From positions 27,447-91,446 of the forward strand of contig JAEUGJ010000019.1 in assembly GCA_016775335.1 (NCBI GenBank): a stretch of 64,000 nucleotides of DNA, in the 5' to 3' direction. This document shows, piece by piece, positions 24,556-32,407 of the stretch. The position numbers and the translations under genes are program-made. This DNA is from Mogibacterium sp. GTDB taxonomy: Bacteria > Bacillota > Clostridia > Peptostreptococcales > Anaerovoracaceae. The notes under the pieces are model-generated. The model was given only the letters and a program-made list of their open reading frames with translations. It ran no database searches and was not told where the DNA came from. Within the stretch, counting starts at the first letter, position 1. Every line of letters starts with the position of its first letter.

Positions 24556-25827
24556 ATGAAAGAATATAGAAAAAGAATTGCGGATGATATTTTGGCAAGG
24601 AAACTTGAGGGAAAAGGTGCGGTTCTTATAGAAGGGCCTAAGTGGTGCGGAAAGACAACTACAGCAGAGCAAGTTGCTGCCAGCATTCTGTATATGGACG
24701 ATCCTGAAAAGAAGGAACAGAATATTTCAATGTCTGAACTGAACCCGAAACGTCTTTTAAAAGGGGATACGCCACGGCTTATTGATGAATGGCAGATTGC
24801 ACCTAAATTATGGGATGCGATACGTTTTGAAGTGGATCACCGCAGAGAGCTGGGGCAGTTCGTTTTAACAGGGTCGGCAGTTCCGGTTGACACTAAGGAA
24901 ATTACTCATTCCGGTACAGGGCGTTTTACTTGGTTGACTATGAGACCAATGAGCTTATATGAATCCGGAGATTCCACCGGAGATGTCAGTTTGAAAGGGT
25001 TGTTTGAAAATAATGCAGTGGACGGGGAAACTGATATGACCATTGATCGGCTGGCTTTCCTTGCATGCCGTGGTGGGTGGCCGCAGGCAATCGATATGCG
25101 TGATGACATTGCATTGGACCAAGCAAGAGACTATTATGATGCAGTTGTCCGTTCAGACATCAACAGAGCGGACAATATACAGAAGAATTCAGAAAAGGTT
25201 CGCAGACTTATGCGATCGTATGCAAGAAATCAGGGCAGCCAGGTGCCCAATACTGTTCTTGCCCGGGATGTTTCAGCAAACGATGAAGAGTCTATGAGTC
25301 ATGAAACGGTGGTCTCCTATCTGAATGCATTGCGTAAAATTTTTGTCGTAGAAGACATGCCGGCGTGGAATCCGAATCTGCGATCCAAGACTGCTATCCG
25401 TTCATCTGATACACGTTATTATGTAGATCCTTCCATTGCGGCTGCAGCATTGGGAATAGGTCCAAATGATTTGATAAATGACCTGAATACATTCGGTTTT
25501 ATTTTTGAAACATTATGCATTCGAGATTTGCGTGTATTTGCTGATGCACTGGATGGACAGGTGTATCATTACAGAGATAAAGAGGGGCAGGAATGTGATG
25601 CGGTTGTCCATCTGAGAAATGGACAGTATGGGCTCGTTGAGATAAAGCTGGGTGGAGATAAACTCATAGAAGAAGGTGTTCAAAGTTTGAAAAAAATGGA
25701 ATCAAAAATCGATACCGGTAAAATGAAAGCCCCCTCATTTCTCATGGTGCTTACCGGAGTCGGAGACTATGCATATCGCAGGAAAGACGGAGTATGCGTC
25801 GTTCCTATAGGATGTCTTAAGCATTAG
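24556..25827 (+). CDS. AAA ATPase with C-terminal DUF4143 (nuclease-like) domain
   Basis: 423 residues. The N-terminal AAA_14 domain has Walker A GPKWCGKT (27-34), Walker B RLIDEWQ (about 75-81) and sensor VLTGSA. The C-terminal DUF4143 part ends with QECDAVV and LVEIKLGG, a D...ExK pattern like PD-(D/E)xK nuclease folds. Many Bacillota genomes carry such genes in several copies; the function is unknown, and roles in mobility, defence or DNA handling have been guessed. Base composition is more AT-rich than the neighbours. The ribosome site is weak (GGCGG well upstream). 23-bp tandem repeats and an inverted repeat of the same word lie in the 280 bp upstream. Transfer into this place is likely. 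Confidence 0.85.
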   Translation: MKEYRKRIADDILARKLEGKGAVLIEGPKWCGKTTTAEQVAASILYMDDPEKKEQNISMSELNPKRLLKGDTPRLIDEWQIAPKLWDAIRFEVDHRRELGQFVLTGSAVPVDTKEITHSGTGRFTWLTMRPMSLYESGDSTGDVSLKGLFENNAVDGETDMTIDRLAFLACRGGWPQAIDMRDDIALDQARDYYDAVVRSDINRADNIQKNSEKVRRLMRSYARNQGSQVPNTVLARDVSANDEESMSHETVVSYLNALRKIFVVEDMPAWNPNLRSKTAIRSSDTRYYVDPSIAAAALGIGPNDLINDLNTFGFIFETLCIRDLRVFADALDGQVYHYRDKEGQECDAVVHLRNGQYGLVEIKLGGDKLIEEGVQSLKKMESKIDTGKMKAPSFLMVLTGVGDYAYRRKDGVCVVPIGCLKH

Positions 25828-25874
25828 AATGTGATTGAATAAAACAGAAATGCAAGCTGCAAAGGAGGTATATT

Positions 25875-26234
25875 ATGGCAATGAAGAGATTACTGATTGA
25901 ATTTGGACAGGGTGTGGATATGCACGGCGGCGACCAGAACAATGCGGTGCGGAAGGCCACGGAAGATGCCATTCATCACTGCTGCATGGCCGGCATCTCC
26001 GAGATTTTTGAAATTACCGACCGCAAGAAGCAGGCATTTATTAAGGCGGACATCTATGCGCCCCATCCGCAAGAAGTGGACCCGAAAGTCGTAACGGATT
26101 ATCTGCACTGGTGGAATGTGGAGGCAGAGGTGCATCACGGCGGTGCAAACCCGGAGGGGATTGCCTTGAACGGAAAACCGAAAACCGAGATTACAATCGC
26201 AATTGTTGCACTTACCGTGTACGTGGATGCATAA
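25875..26234 (+). CDS. Lin0512 family conserved protein
   Basis: 119 residues. Matches the Lin0512/TIGR02058-type family of small conserved proteins: FGQGVDMHGGDQNNAVRKATEDAIHHCC and GISEI near the N-terminus, with a C-terminal half predicted as alternating strands (TEITIAIVALTVYV). No biochemical function is known to me. AAAGGAGG at 25860-25867 supports the ATG at 25875; the ATG at 25881 is a less likely alternative. Its composition is like that of the core genome, unlike the AAA gene before it. A strong terminator follows. Confidence 0.75.
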   Translation: MAMKRLLIEFGQGVDMHGGDQNNAVRKATEDAIHHCCMAGISEIFEITDRKKQAFIKADIYAPHPQEVDPKVVTDYLHWWNVEAEVHHGGANPEGIALNGKPKTEITIAIVALTVYVDA

Positions 26235-26263
26235 AAGAATGACGGAAACTTATGACTTTAACG

Positions 26264-26291
26264 CAGCGCAAAGATTCTTTGCGCTGTTTTT
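26264..26291 (+). terminator. Terminator after the Lin0512 gene
   Basis: CAGCGCAAAG-ATT-CTTTGCGCTG, 10-bp perfect stem, followed by T5. Confidence 0.92.
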
Positions 26292-26380
26292 ATGGGCGAT
26301 GCAAATGTAATTGGATAGACTTTAGGATATAATAAAGGCAGAATCATCTTGCAAATATTTTTCGGGAGAGGGCGTCGGAT

Positions 26381-27148
26381 ATGAAACTTGGAAGAAGAAT
26401 TACGGAGCTGAGAAAAGCAAATAACCTGACCCAGGAGGGGCTGGCGGAGCGGTGCAGTGTCACGCGGCAGACCATTTCCAATTGGGAGAACGGGAAAAGT
26501 TATCCGGACCTGGAGATGCTTGTTTTTATCAGCGATTCTTTTGATATTTCCCTGGACGCTCTGGTGAAAGGAGATGGCAAGATGGTGCAGGAGATTACGA
26601 AGGAACAGCGCAAGGGGCGTTTTCAGAACTATAAGATGGCGGCGCTCACGGTAGGGCTGCTTCTGCTGGTGGGACTGGGATTGTACGCGCTGGAACATAC
26701 CTACGTTCGGCTGAGCACCGAGGATTGCGGTGCGGAGGTGGTGGAGGTGAATTCGGTTCACCTCGACGATGTGAAAATCGATCGGGATCGGAAGATGGCT
26801 TTTTATAAACTTCCGAACGACAATGCGCGAACCTACTACGGGGTGAACGGGACTAAAGCCCCGGCCAAGGGAATCTACGTGTTCGAGGGGGAAGAGTACA
26901 ATCAATTGATGAACAACAAAGTGGCCTCCTACATAACGCTGGAGGTGCCGGATCGGGCCGTCGTTTCGGTGGGTTCGCCCAAGGCGGGATCGGATACCGT
27001 GGAACTGAGCCTGGAGATGAGCAATTTCGACCGGATTTTCGGAAAGAAGGGCGGAAGCGCCGTTTCGACGGATATGTGGTTCAGTGAAGTGAATCGAATC
27101 GTGGATGCGAATGCGGGCAATTCCATTGTGTGGAAGAAAAGTAAATAA
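26381..27148 (+). CDS. Membrane-anchored XRE-family regulator
   Basis: 255 residues. An N-terminal XRE helix-turn-helix (residues 4-60: ITELRKANNLTQEGLAERCSVTRQTISNWENGKSYPDLE) is followed by a basic linker, one membrane span (about 86-106, AALTVGLLLLVGLGLYALEH) and an extracytoplasmic C-terminal domain of about 145 residues with no family I recognise. The layout is that of a one-component sensor linking an outside signal to DNA binding, although the cytoplasmic part alone could act. Neighbours are unrelated, with a terminator on each side, so its targets are unclear; the lipoproteins 400 bp downstream are candidates by proximity only. Confidence 0.82.
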   Translation: MKLGRRITELRKANNLTQEGLAERCSVTRQTISNWENGKSYPDLEMLVFISDSFDISLDALVKGDGKMVQEITKEQRKGRFQNYKMAALTVGLLLLVGLGLYALEHTYVRLSTEDCGAEVVEVNSVHLDDVKIDRDRKMAFYKLPNDNARTYYGVNGTKAPAKGIYVFEGEEYNQLMNNKVASYITLEVPDRAVVSVGSPKAGSDTVELSLEMSNFDRIFGKKGGSAVSTDMWFSEVNRIVDANAGNSIVWKKSK

Positions 27149-27175
27149 ATGCAGTAAGAGAATAGGGTGAGAGGG

Positions 27176-27217
27176 AATCTCCGACGACCGCGGATGAGGC
27201 GGCGTCGGGGATTTTTT
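27176..27217 (+). terminator. Terminator after the XRE gene
   Basis: AATCTCCGACG / CGTCGGGGATT, 11-bp stem with one G-T pair, followed by T4-T6. Confidence 0.85.
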
Positions 27218-27382
27218 GTGGGGAGCAGAAGGAAACGGCCTCGCCGTTTCCAACATCTGTGTAAGCGCGGACGGACCCGGCATGCTTCGCCGCTGAAGGC
27301 CCATCTAGCTCGGGGGACGTGGTGCCTGCCGACGAAGGAATAAGGGTTAGTGATGAACGAGCCTCCCGGAGGCTCGTTTTTT
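27218..27382 (+). ncRNA. Candidate structured small RNA, family not assigned
   Basis: About 165 nt between two terminators with no usable reading frame. It holds a 5' hairpin GGAAACGGC-CTC-GCCGTTTCC (27232-27252), an inner CGGC/GCCG hairpin near 27274-27292, GC-rich unpaired-looking blocks such as CTCGGGGGACGTGG and TGCCTGCCGACGAAGG, and a terminal hairpin with T-run. That structure-rich, GC-rich and gene-free pattern is typical of conserved regulatory RNAs of Clostridia. I suspected 6S RNA or the raiA-motif RNA but cannot confirm either. No obvious promoter is seen, so its 5' end is uncertain. Confidence 0.5.
27356..27382 (+). terminator. Terminator of the candidate RNA
   Basis: AACGAGCCT-CCCGG-AGGCTCGTT stem followed by T4 (six T in total). 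Confidence 0.9.
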
Positions 27383-27451
27383 ATACGACATCCGAGGCCA
27401 CGAAAAAGGGAAGACCCCGAAAAATACCCTTTCGGGTGATGTTCCGGCGGC

Positions 27452-27473
27452 GAGAACTTGGTAAAATGTTCTC
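27452..27473. promoter_or_regulatory. GAGAAC inverted repeat upstream of the lipoprotein genes
   Basis: GAGAAC (27452-27457) and GTTCTC (27468-27473) with a 10-bp centre, 90 bp before the first lipoprotein gene. Possible operator; the 4-bp gap of the Gram-positive LexA box does not fit. Confidence 0.35.
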
Positions 27474-27560
27474 ACAAACAAGAAGTACTTCGTATGTTTC
27501 ACGCAGAACCGTTATCGCACCCGAGGTTCGAAAGAATCATTTCGAGAGAAGGTGAGAGAT

Positions 27561-28040
27561 ATGAAAAAGATAGTAATGCTGATGCTTTCGTTGATGCTGA
27601 TGTTCTCTTTCACGGCATGCGGCGGAGGCGGCGGTGATTCCGAAGGTACGAAGAGTGCGAAATCCGATCCAAACGTGATGCAGATTGGGGATTACAAAGC
27701 GGAATTCAAAGGCTATGAGATTGTAAAGGACAGCGATGAAGACGACGCGATTGTGGTGACCTGGGAGTACACCAACAACGCGGAGGAAGCGAAATCCTTT
27801 ACGTGGGCGTTTGATTACGCACTGACTCAGGACGGGGAAAAGCTGGAGAACAGCACGGTGTTCGTAAAGGATACCTACGATGTCGTAGACGATGCGAAGG
27901 GAACCGATGTGGAACCGGGGAAATCCCTGGAGGTGAAGACCACCGGAAAGCTGCGCAATCTCAAGAGTCCGGTAAAAGCAGAATTCGCCAATCTGGCAGG
28001 AGACGAAACCGACTCCATGGAAATCGATATCACCAAGTAA
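27561..28040 (+). CDS. Lipoprotein with DUF5067-like domain
   Basis: 159 residues. Signal peptide with lipobox FTAC (Cys at about 20), then a glycine run and a beta-rich domain (about 40-159) resembling DUF5067 immunoglobulin-like domains: AEFKGYEIVKDSDEDDAIVVTWEYTNN and a hydrophilic end. It should be lipid-anchored on the outer face of the membrane; the function is unknown. AGAAGG supports the ATG at 27561. Two more lipoprotein genes with the same CGGGG start follow, so the three probably form an expanded family or operon, although 145 bp separate the first from the second. Confidence 0.75.
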   Translation: MKKIVMLMLSLMLMFSFTACGGGGGDSEGTKSAKSDPNVMQIGDYKAEFKGYEIVKDSDEDDAIVVTWEYTNNAEEAKSFTWAFDYALTQDGEKLENSTVFVKDTYDVVDDAKGTDVEPGKSLEVKTTGKLRNLKSPVKAEFANLAGDETDSMEIDITK

Positions 28041-28185
28041 GTCCGCAGCCATAGATCGCCGGATGGCGGTTTATGGCTTTTTCTATCCGCATCGTCATCC
28101 TAAGCAGAATAAAAAATCACCGGGGACGATGCGGCAGTTCCGTTAAAGCACGAGAGATGACCGAACAGAAAAGAAGGTGGCGACG

Positions 28186-29592
28186 ATGAAAAGGAAGATA
28201 CTGGCAGCCGCTCTCGTACTTGGAATGTGTTGCACATTTGCAGGATGCGGCGGAGGCGGAAAGGATGACGGAAAGAATTCCGACAAAGAAAAAGCGAAAG
28301 AGGTATCCATTATCGGAAGCTGGGAATGCGAGGACATCGAAGTAACCGATAACGGAAAGAAGATGAAGAAGGATTCCGTCAAAACCATTTTCGGGGAAGA
28401 TTTTTCCAAGGTGCTGAAGTTCAGCGCCTACAGCGACGGGGCGGCGTACCTCACCATGATGGACGATGAGAACGGCGTGACCTGGACGAAAACGAAGGAC
28501 AAGACTTATAAGCTCTCCTTCTCCGGTGCTCAGGAAAAGGGCGGCGAAAGCATGACCGCGAAGCTGGATGGGGAAAAACTGATCATCCGCTCCGAGGACA
28601 CCTATCAATCCGACGGCAAGGACATGACCATGGAAATGGAATTCAGCATGAAGTACCTGGGGAAGAAATCCCGAATCATGGACGGTTGGGACGTTACCCT
28701 GAGCGACGACGAAGTCTATGCCATGAGTAATTTCGTTTCGGAAGGTCGGTTTGTGGCAACGGACGGCCTGCTGTACGGTGATTACGGCGGCAAGAAATGG
28801 GGCAAGGGCGCTTTCACCGTCGGCAAGATCAGCGGCAACAAGGTGGAGAACCAAAAGGTTCTGGCGAAAGAGGCCAAGGCGGGTAGTTTGACCGCATACG
28901 ACGGAGCCGTTTACGGCATTTTGGATCAGGAGAAGATCATAAAAGTAGAAGTCGGAAAAACCAAGGTGGAAACGCTGTACACCGGGACTTGCGATTATCT
29001 GCAGGTGACGAAAGACGGTATTTTTTTTACCGACGAGAAAAACCACTACTGCAGAATCAATTTCGACGGCAAGAACAAGAAAACCATTCTGGAAAAGAAG
29101 ACCTTCTTCCCGTACCGGGTAAGCCCGAAATTCCTCATCTACCAGGATGATGAAGACGGCGAAACGCTTCACGTGTACGATCTGAAGACGGGAAAGGACA
29201 AGAAGATTTCGGATGTGAAATCCTACAATCCAATGCTGTGCGGCGATTTTCTCTACTTCTACACCCCGGGCAGCGGGGAGGATATGAAGTACATCTGCAG
29301 AATCGATATGTACTCGGGCCGGCAGGAGAAGGCGGAGAAGGACGCGTTCCTGTATGATTTCTACGTGACCCCGAAGAACTTGGTAGGGGCGCCGGGCGGA
29401 TTCGTCTTCGCAAAGTTCAGCGAATGGGACAAATTTGCGGAGAAGAACAGCGCCGGTTTTAAATTCTATCCAATGTACAGCGACGGCGAAATTTGGATTA
29501 CAAAATCCTCCGGGGAGAATTTCATGGGACCGAGACAGTTTGGATCCGATGATGAAAAGAGTATCGGCTATTCCTATGTAAAGAAGAAATGA
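28186..29592 (+). CDS. Lipoprotein with beta-propeller-like repeats (DUF5050-like)
   Basis: 468 residues. Lipobox FAGC at about 21-24 followed by a glycine run. Residues about 40-165 form a lipocalin-like or META-like beta domain (IIGSWECEDIEV...); residues about 190-440 contain repeated blade-like units such as LLYGDYGGKKW, AYDGAVYGILDQEKI, VTKDGIFFTDEKNHYCRI and CGDFLYFYTPGSGEDMKYICRID, the pattern of DUF5050/WD40-like propellers. It should be surface-anchored and may bind a ligand or partner protein. AGAAGG sits 8 bp before the ATG at 28186. It is followed, 11 bp later, by a third lipoprotein gene, so these two are co-transcribed. Confidence 0.75.
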   Translation: MKRKILAAALVLGMCCTFAGCGGGGKDDGKNSDKEKAKEVSIIGSWECEDIEVTDNGKKMKKDSVKTIFGEDFSKVLKFSAYSDGAAYLTMMDDENGVTWTKTKDKTYKLSFSGAQEKGGESMTAKLDGEKLIIRSEDTYQSDGKDMTMEMEFSMKYLGKKSRIMDGWDVTLSDDEVYAMSNFVSEGRFVATDGLLYGDYGGKKWGKGAFTVGKISGNKVENQKVLAKEAKAGSLTAYDGAVYGILDQEKIIKVEVGKTKVETLYTGTCDYLQVTKDGIFFTDEKNHYCRINFDGKNKKTILEKKTFFPYRVSPKFLIYQDDEDGETLHVYDLKTGKDKKISDVKSYNPMLCGDFLYFYTPGSGEDMKYICRIDMYSGRQEKAEKDAFLYDFYVTPKNLVGAPGGFVFAKFSEWDKFAEKNSAGFKFYPMYSDGEIWITKSSGENFMGPRQFGSDDEKSIGYSYVKKK

Positions 29593-29603
29593 GAGGTGCG
29601 GAT

Positions 29604-29972
29604 ATGAAAAAGAAAATAATGACGGTGGTGATGTCTTTGATGATGTGCTTCTCAATGGCCGCTTGCGGGGGTGGAGGAGACAAGGAAAAAGATGATGGCA
29701 TCGATCCAAACGCAACCGTGACCAAAGAGCAGTACGAAAAGCTGCGAGAGACCAAGTGGTACGAGCTGACGCCGGAGGAAATGGAACAGTTTCTGGGCGT
29801 GAAGTATGTGGAGGACGAAGAATCCACCGAAAGCTGGGGAGAAGGATACCTGGTGGTGGACTTCCCGGGCCCGGATGAGAATTCCCGCCTGCACGTGCTG
29901 TTCAAGGCCGATGAAAACGGCAAATATACCCCTTCCAGCATGAGCCCGACGGGCAAGCTGATGGGAGATTAA
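29604..29972 (+). CDS. Small lipoprotein
   Basis: 122 residues. Signal peptide with lipobox MAAC and a glycine run like the two upstream lipoproteins, then an acidic domain with TKEQYEKLRETKWYELTPEEMEQFLGVKY and a beta-rich C-terminal half ending in a terminal MGD. No family recognised. The start at 29604 is preceded by GAGAGG; an ATG at 29589 in frame overlaps the end of the upstream gene. A strong terminator at 30006-30039 closes the unit. Confidence 0.7.
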   Translation: MKKKIMTVVMSLMMCFSMAACGGGGDKEKDDGIDPNATVTKEQYEKLRETKWYELTPEEMEQFLGVKYVEDEESTESWGEGYLVVDFPGPDENSRLHVLFKADENGKYTPSSMSPTGKLMGD

Positions 29973-30005
29973 AAGGTGAATAATATAATAATGATGAATA
30001 GTGAG

Positions 30006-30039
30006 GAAAAACTCTCGGTCGGACGACCGGGAGTTTTTC
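30006..30039. terminator. Terminator between lipoproteins and the LRR gene
   Basis: GAAAAACTCTCGGTC / GACCGGGAGTTTTTC, 15 bp with one G-T pair. A- and T-rich arms serve both converging transcripts. Confidence 0.88.
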
Positions 30040-30063
30040 CTTTTGATGCATGTGTTGACGGTT

Positions 30064-32187
30064 TTATTTCACCTTTACGCTCTTGGTCTTGGACCAGGAA
30101 GAATAGTACTTGCTTCCCTTAACGGTCTTGTACGTACGAACACGAACATAGTACTTTTTGCGGGCTTTTAATTTCTTAATCGTCTTGGAAGAGGTCTTGT
30201 ACGTCTTAACGGTGACGATCTTGGTGGATCTCTTCGAGAACTTCTTGGACTTGCTGTATTTAATCTGATAACCGGATACAGCGGACTTGCTCTGTTTGGT
30301 CCAGCTTACGGTCATCTTCTTCTTGCCCTTCTTCAGCTTCTTGATTGCGGAAGACTTCGGATAGATTTTATAAGTTGCCGATACGGTTCCATCGTACTTG
30401 TTCTTTCCGATTGCTTTTACCGTATACTTGCCCGGATAAATGCTCTTGGAATAGGAAACGGTGTAGTTGTCGGAAGAGAGAACCTTTCCGTCCTGTCCTT
30501 TTACCGTAACTCCCGGGCGAATGGTCTTTCCGGTGTAGGTGTAGGATGCTTTCGCCGGCTTCACGGATGCGATCTTTGTAGCCGGTACTACGGTTGCGGT
30601 TCCGGAAAGCTGCGGACCGCCGTCGGATTCGAACTTGGTAGCGTATTCGTATTTGAATGTTCTGCTGTTCTCATCCTTGAAGGTAATGGTCTGTGCGTCC
30701 GCATCGTAGGTGTATCCTTCGCCGGCCTTTACAGTAACGTTCGCCGGGTTAGAGAACAGATCCTTTAGGGACACGGTGTTGGATGCAAGTTTACCGGAAG
30801 AAACGTAAATTTCCGGTGTCTGCTCGCCGATGTCCAGCGTGTTGTAAGTATCCGGGTTGGAACGGCCTTCCAGGTCCAATTCCTTAATATGGTTTCCGTC
30901 CAGCTCCAGACGGCTGAGGCTCGGAGCCTTGTCGAATTTGAGGCTTTCCACGTCGGCATTCTGTGCCTTAACGGAATAGATTTCGGTGTATCCGGTGAGG
31001 TCGATATTCTTCATGTTGTCGATATCGGTGTTGGTGATATCCAGTGTCGCCAGCTTCTTGTTCTTGGAAATATCCAGATGCTTGATCTTCGTGTTGGACA
31101 CGCAGAGGGATCCCAGCTTCGGATTCTTGGAAACGTCCACTTTCGTAATCGGCGTGCTCTGAATCTGCAGGTGGCGCAGGTTCGGCTGGTTGGACACATC
31201 GATGGACTTGATCGGGGAACCCTCCAGGAAGATCTCAAAAATGTTGGTTGTGTGGGAGAAGTCCAGTTCTTCAATCGGAGCGGCTTCGTACACTACCGTA
31301 TCCAGTGTAATCGGGTTCTCGTATTCCTGTCTGCAGTTGTAGAACGCCGCCAGGGAATGGTTCTTGGACAGGTCCAGAGAGTGAATGCCGGTTCCGGACA
31401 CTCGGAGATGAGTCAGATCCGGGTTCTTTGCAGTGTTCAGCTCTTTAATACCCTTGTCGCCGGTGAGGTATACCTCGTAAAGCTCCGGATTCTTGGTGAC
31501 ATCCAGAGAAGAAACCTCGGTGTATTCCAGATTCAGCGCGAACAGCTTCGGGTTCTTAGTCACGTCGATTTCGCGGATATCGGTGGTGTTGAGGTCCAAT
31601 CTTCTCAGCTTCGGATTCTGAGTCACATCCACCTCGCTCAGGTTTGTAACGAAGGCGTGAAGCTCTTCCAGATTCGGGTTCTTGGATACATCCAGCTTAT
31701 CGATTTTGGAATAGGTGATGTCCAGATATTCCAGCTTTGGATTCTTGGTCACGTCGATCGAAGTGAGCAGATAGTCCATGTTGTAGTCTTCATCGGATGT
31801 GTAGCACATGGAAGCGTTCAGCTTCTTCAGTTCCGGGTTCTTGGTGACATCGATGCCGGAAATGGCGGTGCCGCTGACATCGATCTCGGTCAGAGCCGGC
31901 AGCAGCTCGATGCCCCGGACGCTTTCCACGGAATCGTTGTCTGCCAGATTCACGGTCTTCGCAGCAGCGATTTCCGCTGCGGACAGAAGGTCGTCCTTGT
32001 TGGAATCGAATTCCTGTATTACGTAATTCCGGAATGCTTCGTCCGGGAAATTCTGCGCATCAATCTTTACGTCGGTCTGCTCCGGTTCCGCAGCGTGAAC
32101 ATTCACTATGGAACTGCCGGCCATCAATACCGCAAAGATGAACGCGATGGCTGCAAGCCATACTTTGTTGCAAGTTGCCTTATTCAT
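30064..32187 (-). CDS. Secreted leucine-rich-repeat surface protein
   Basis: 707 residues. A signal peptide (about 1-32, ending VNVHA) is followed by an EF-hand-like loop DSNKDDLLSAAE (about 63-74), then about 13 leucine-rich repeats of about 21-23 residues with the core LDVTKNPKLxxLD (about 100-460), an Ig-like segment, a bacterial Ig/MBG-type module (YTYTGKTIRPGVTVKG) and a lysine-rich fibronectin-like domain at the C-terminus (about 620-707). No LPXTG motif is present; the very basic C-terminus could bind cell-wall polymers. Related LRR proteins of oral and gut Bacillota and Bacteroides mediate adhesion. The start at 32187 (MNKATC) follows a GGGGG ribosome site. A CCCTCAAA/TTTGAGGG hairpin lies in the leader (32277-32296), with TATAAT at 32310-32315 on the minus strand. 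Confidence 0.85.
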   Translation of the reverse strand: MNKATCNKVWLAAIAFIFAVLMAGSSIVNVHAAEPEQTDVKIDAQNFPDEAFRNYVIQEFDSNKDDLLSAAEIAAAKTVNLADNDSVESVRGIELLPALTEIDVSGTAISGIDVTKNPELKKLNASMCYTSDEDYNMDYLLTSIDVTKNPKLEYLDITYSKIDKLDVSKNPNLEELHAFVTNLSEVDVTQNPKLRRLDLNTTDIREIDVTKNPKLFALNLEYTEVSSLDVTKNPELYEVYLTGDKGIKELNTAKNPDLTHLRVSGTGIHSLDLSKNHSLAAFYNCRQEYENPITLDTVVYEAAPIEELDFSHTTNIFEIFLEGSPIKSIDVSNQPNLRHLQIQSTPITKVDVSKNPKLGSLCVSNTKIKHLDISKNKKLATLDITNTDIDNMKNIDLTGYTEIYSVKAQNADVESLKFDKAPSLSRLELDGNHIKELDLEGRSNPDTYNTLDIGEQTPEIYVSSGKLASNTVSLKDLFSNPANVTVKAGEGYTYDADAQTITFKDENSRTFKYEYATKFESDGGPQLSGTATVVPATKIASVKPAKASYTYTGKTIRPGVTVKGQDGKVLSSDNYTVSYSKSIYPGKYTVKAIGKNKYDGTVSATYKIYPKSSAIKKLKKGKKKMTVSWTKQSKSAVSGYQIKYSKSKKFSKRSTKIVTVKTYKTSSKTIKKLKARKKYYVRVRTYKTVKGSKYYSSWSKTKSVKVK

Positions 32188-32276
32188 TGTGGCAATACCC
32201 CCTTGATAGATTATAATAAAAACATGCATACGTACAATCCATCCGCTTCCGAGGCGGACAAAATCATACCACCCAC

Positions 32277-32296
32277 CCCTCAAATTATTTTGAGGG
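32277..32296 (-). other. Leader hairpin of the LRR gene
   Basis: CCCTCAAA-TTAT-TTTGAGGG, an 8-bp perfect hairpin between the minus-strand -10 and the coding start. Confidence 0.5.
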
Positions 32297-32349
32297 TATA
32301 AATCGAGTCATTATACCATATTCTTCCCAATAGGACCCCTTGCGCATCA

Positions 32350-32377
32350 TTGATATTATTTATACAACTGGTATAAT
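32350..32377 (+). promoter_or_regulatory. Promoter of the secreted nuclease gene
   Basis: TTGATA (32350-32355), 16-bp spacer, TATAAT (32372-32377). Confidence 0.6.
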
Positions 32378-32407
32378 AAATCTTAAAATACAATAAAAAA
32401 GGACACT

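Noticed and set aside
27452..27473. LexA box
   Set aside because: The GAGAAC/GTTCTC arms have a 10-bp centre instead of the 4 bp of GAAC-N4-GTTC, and no SOS genes are near.
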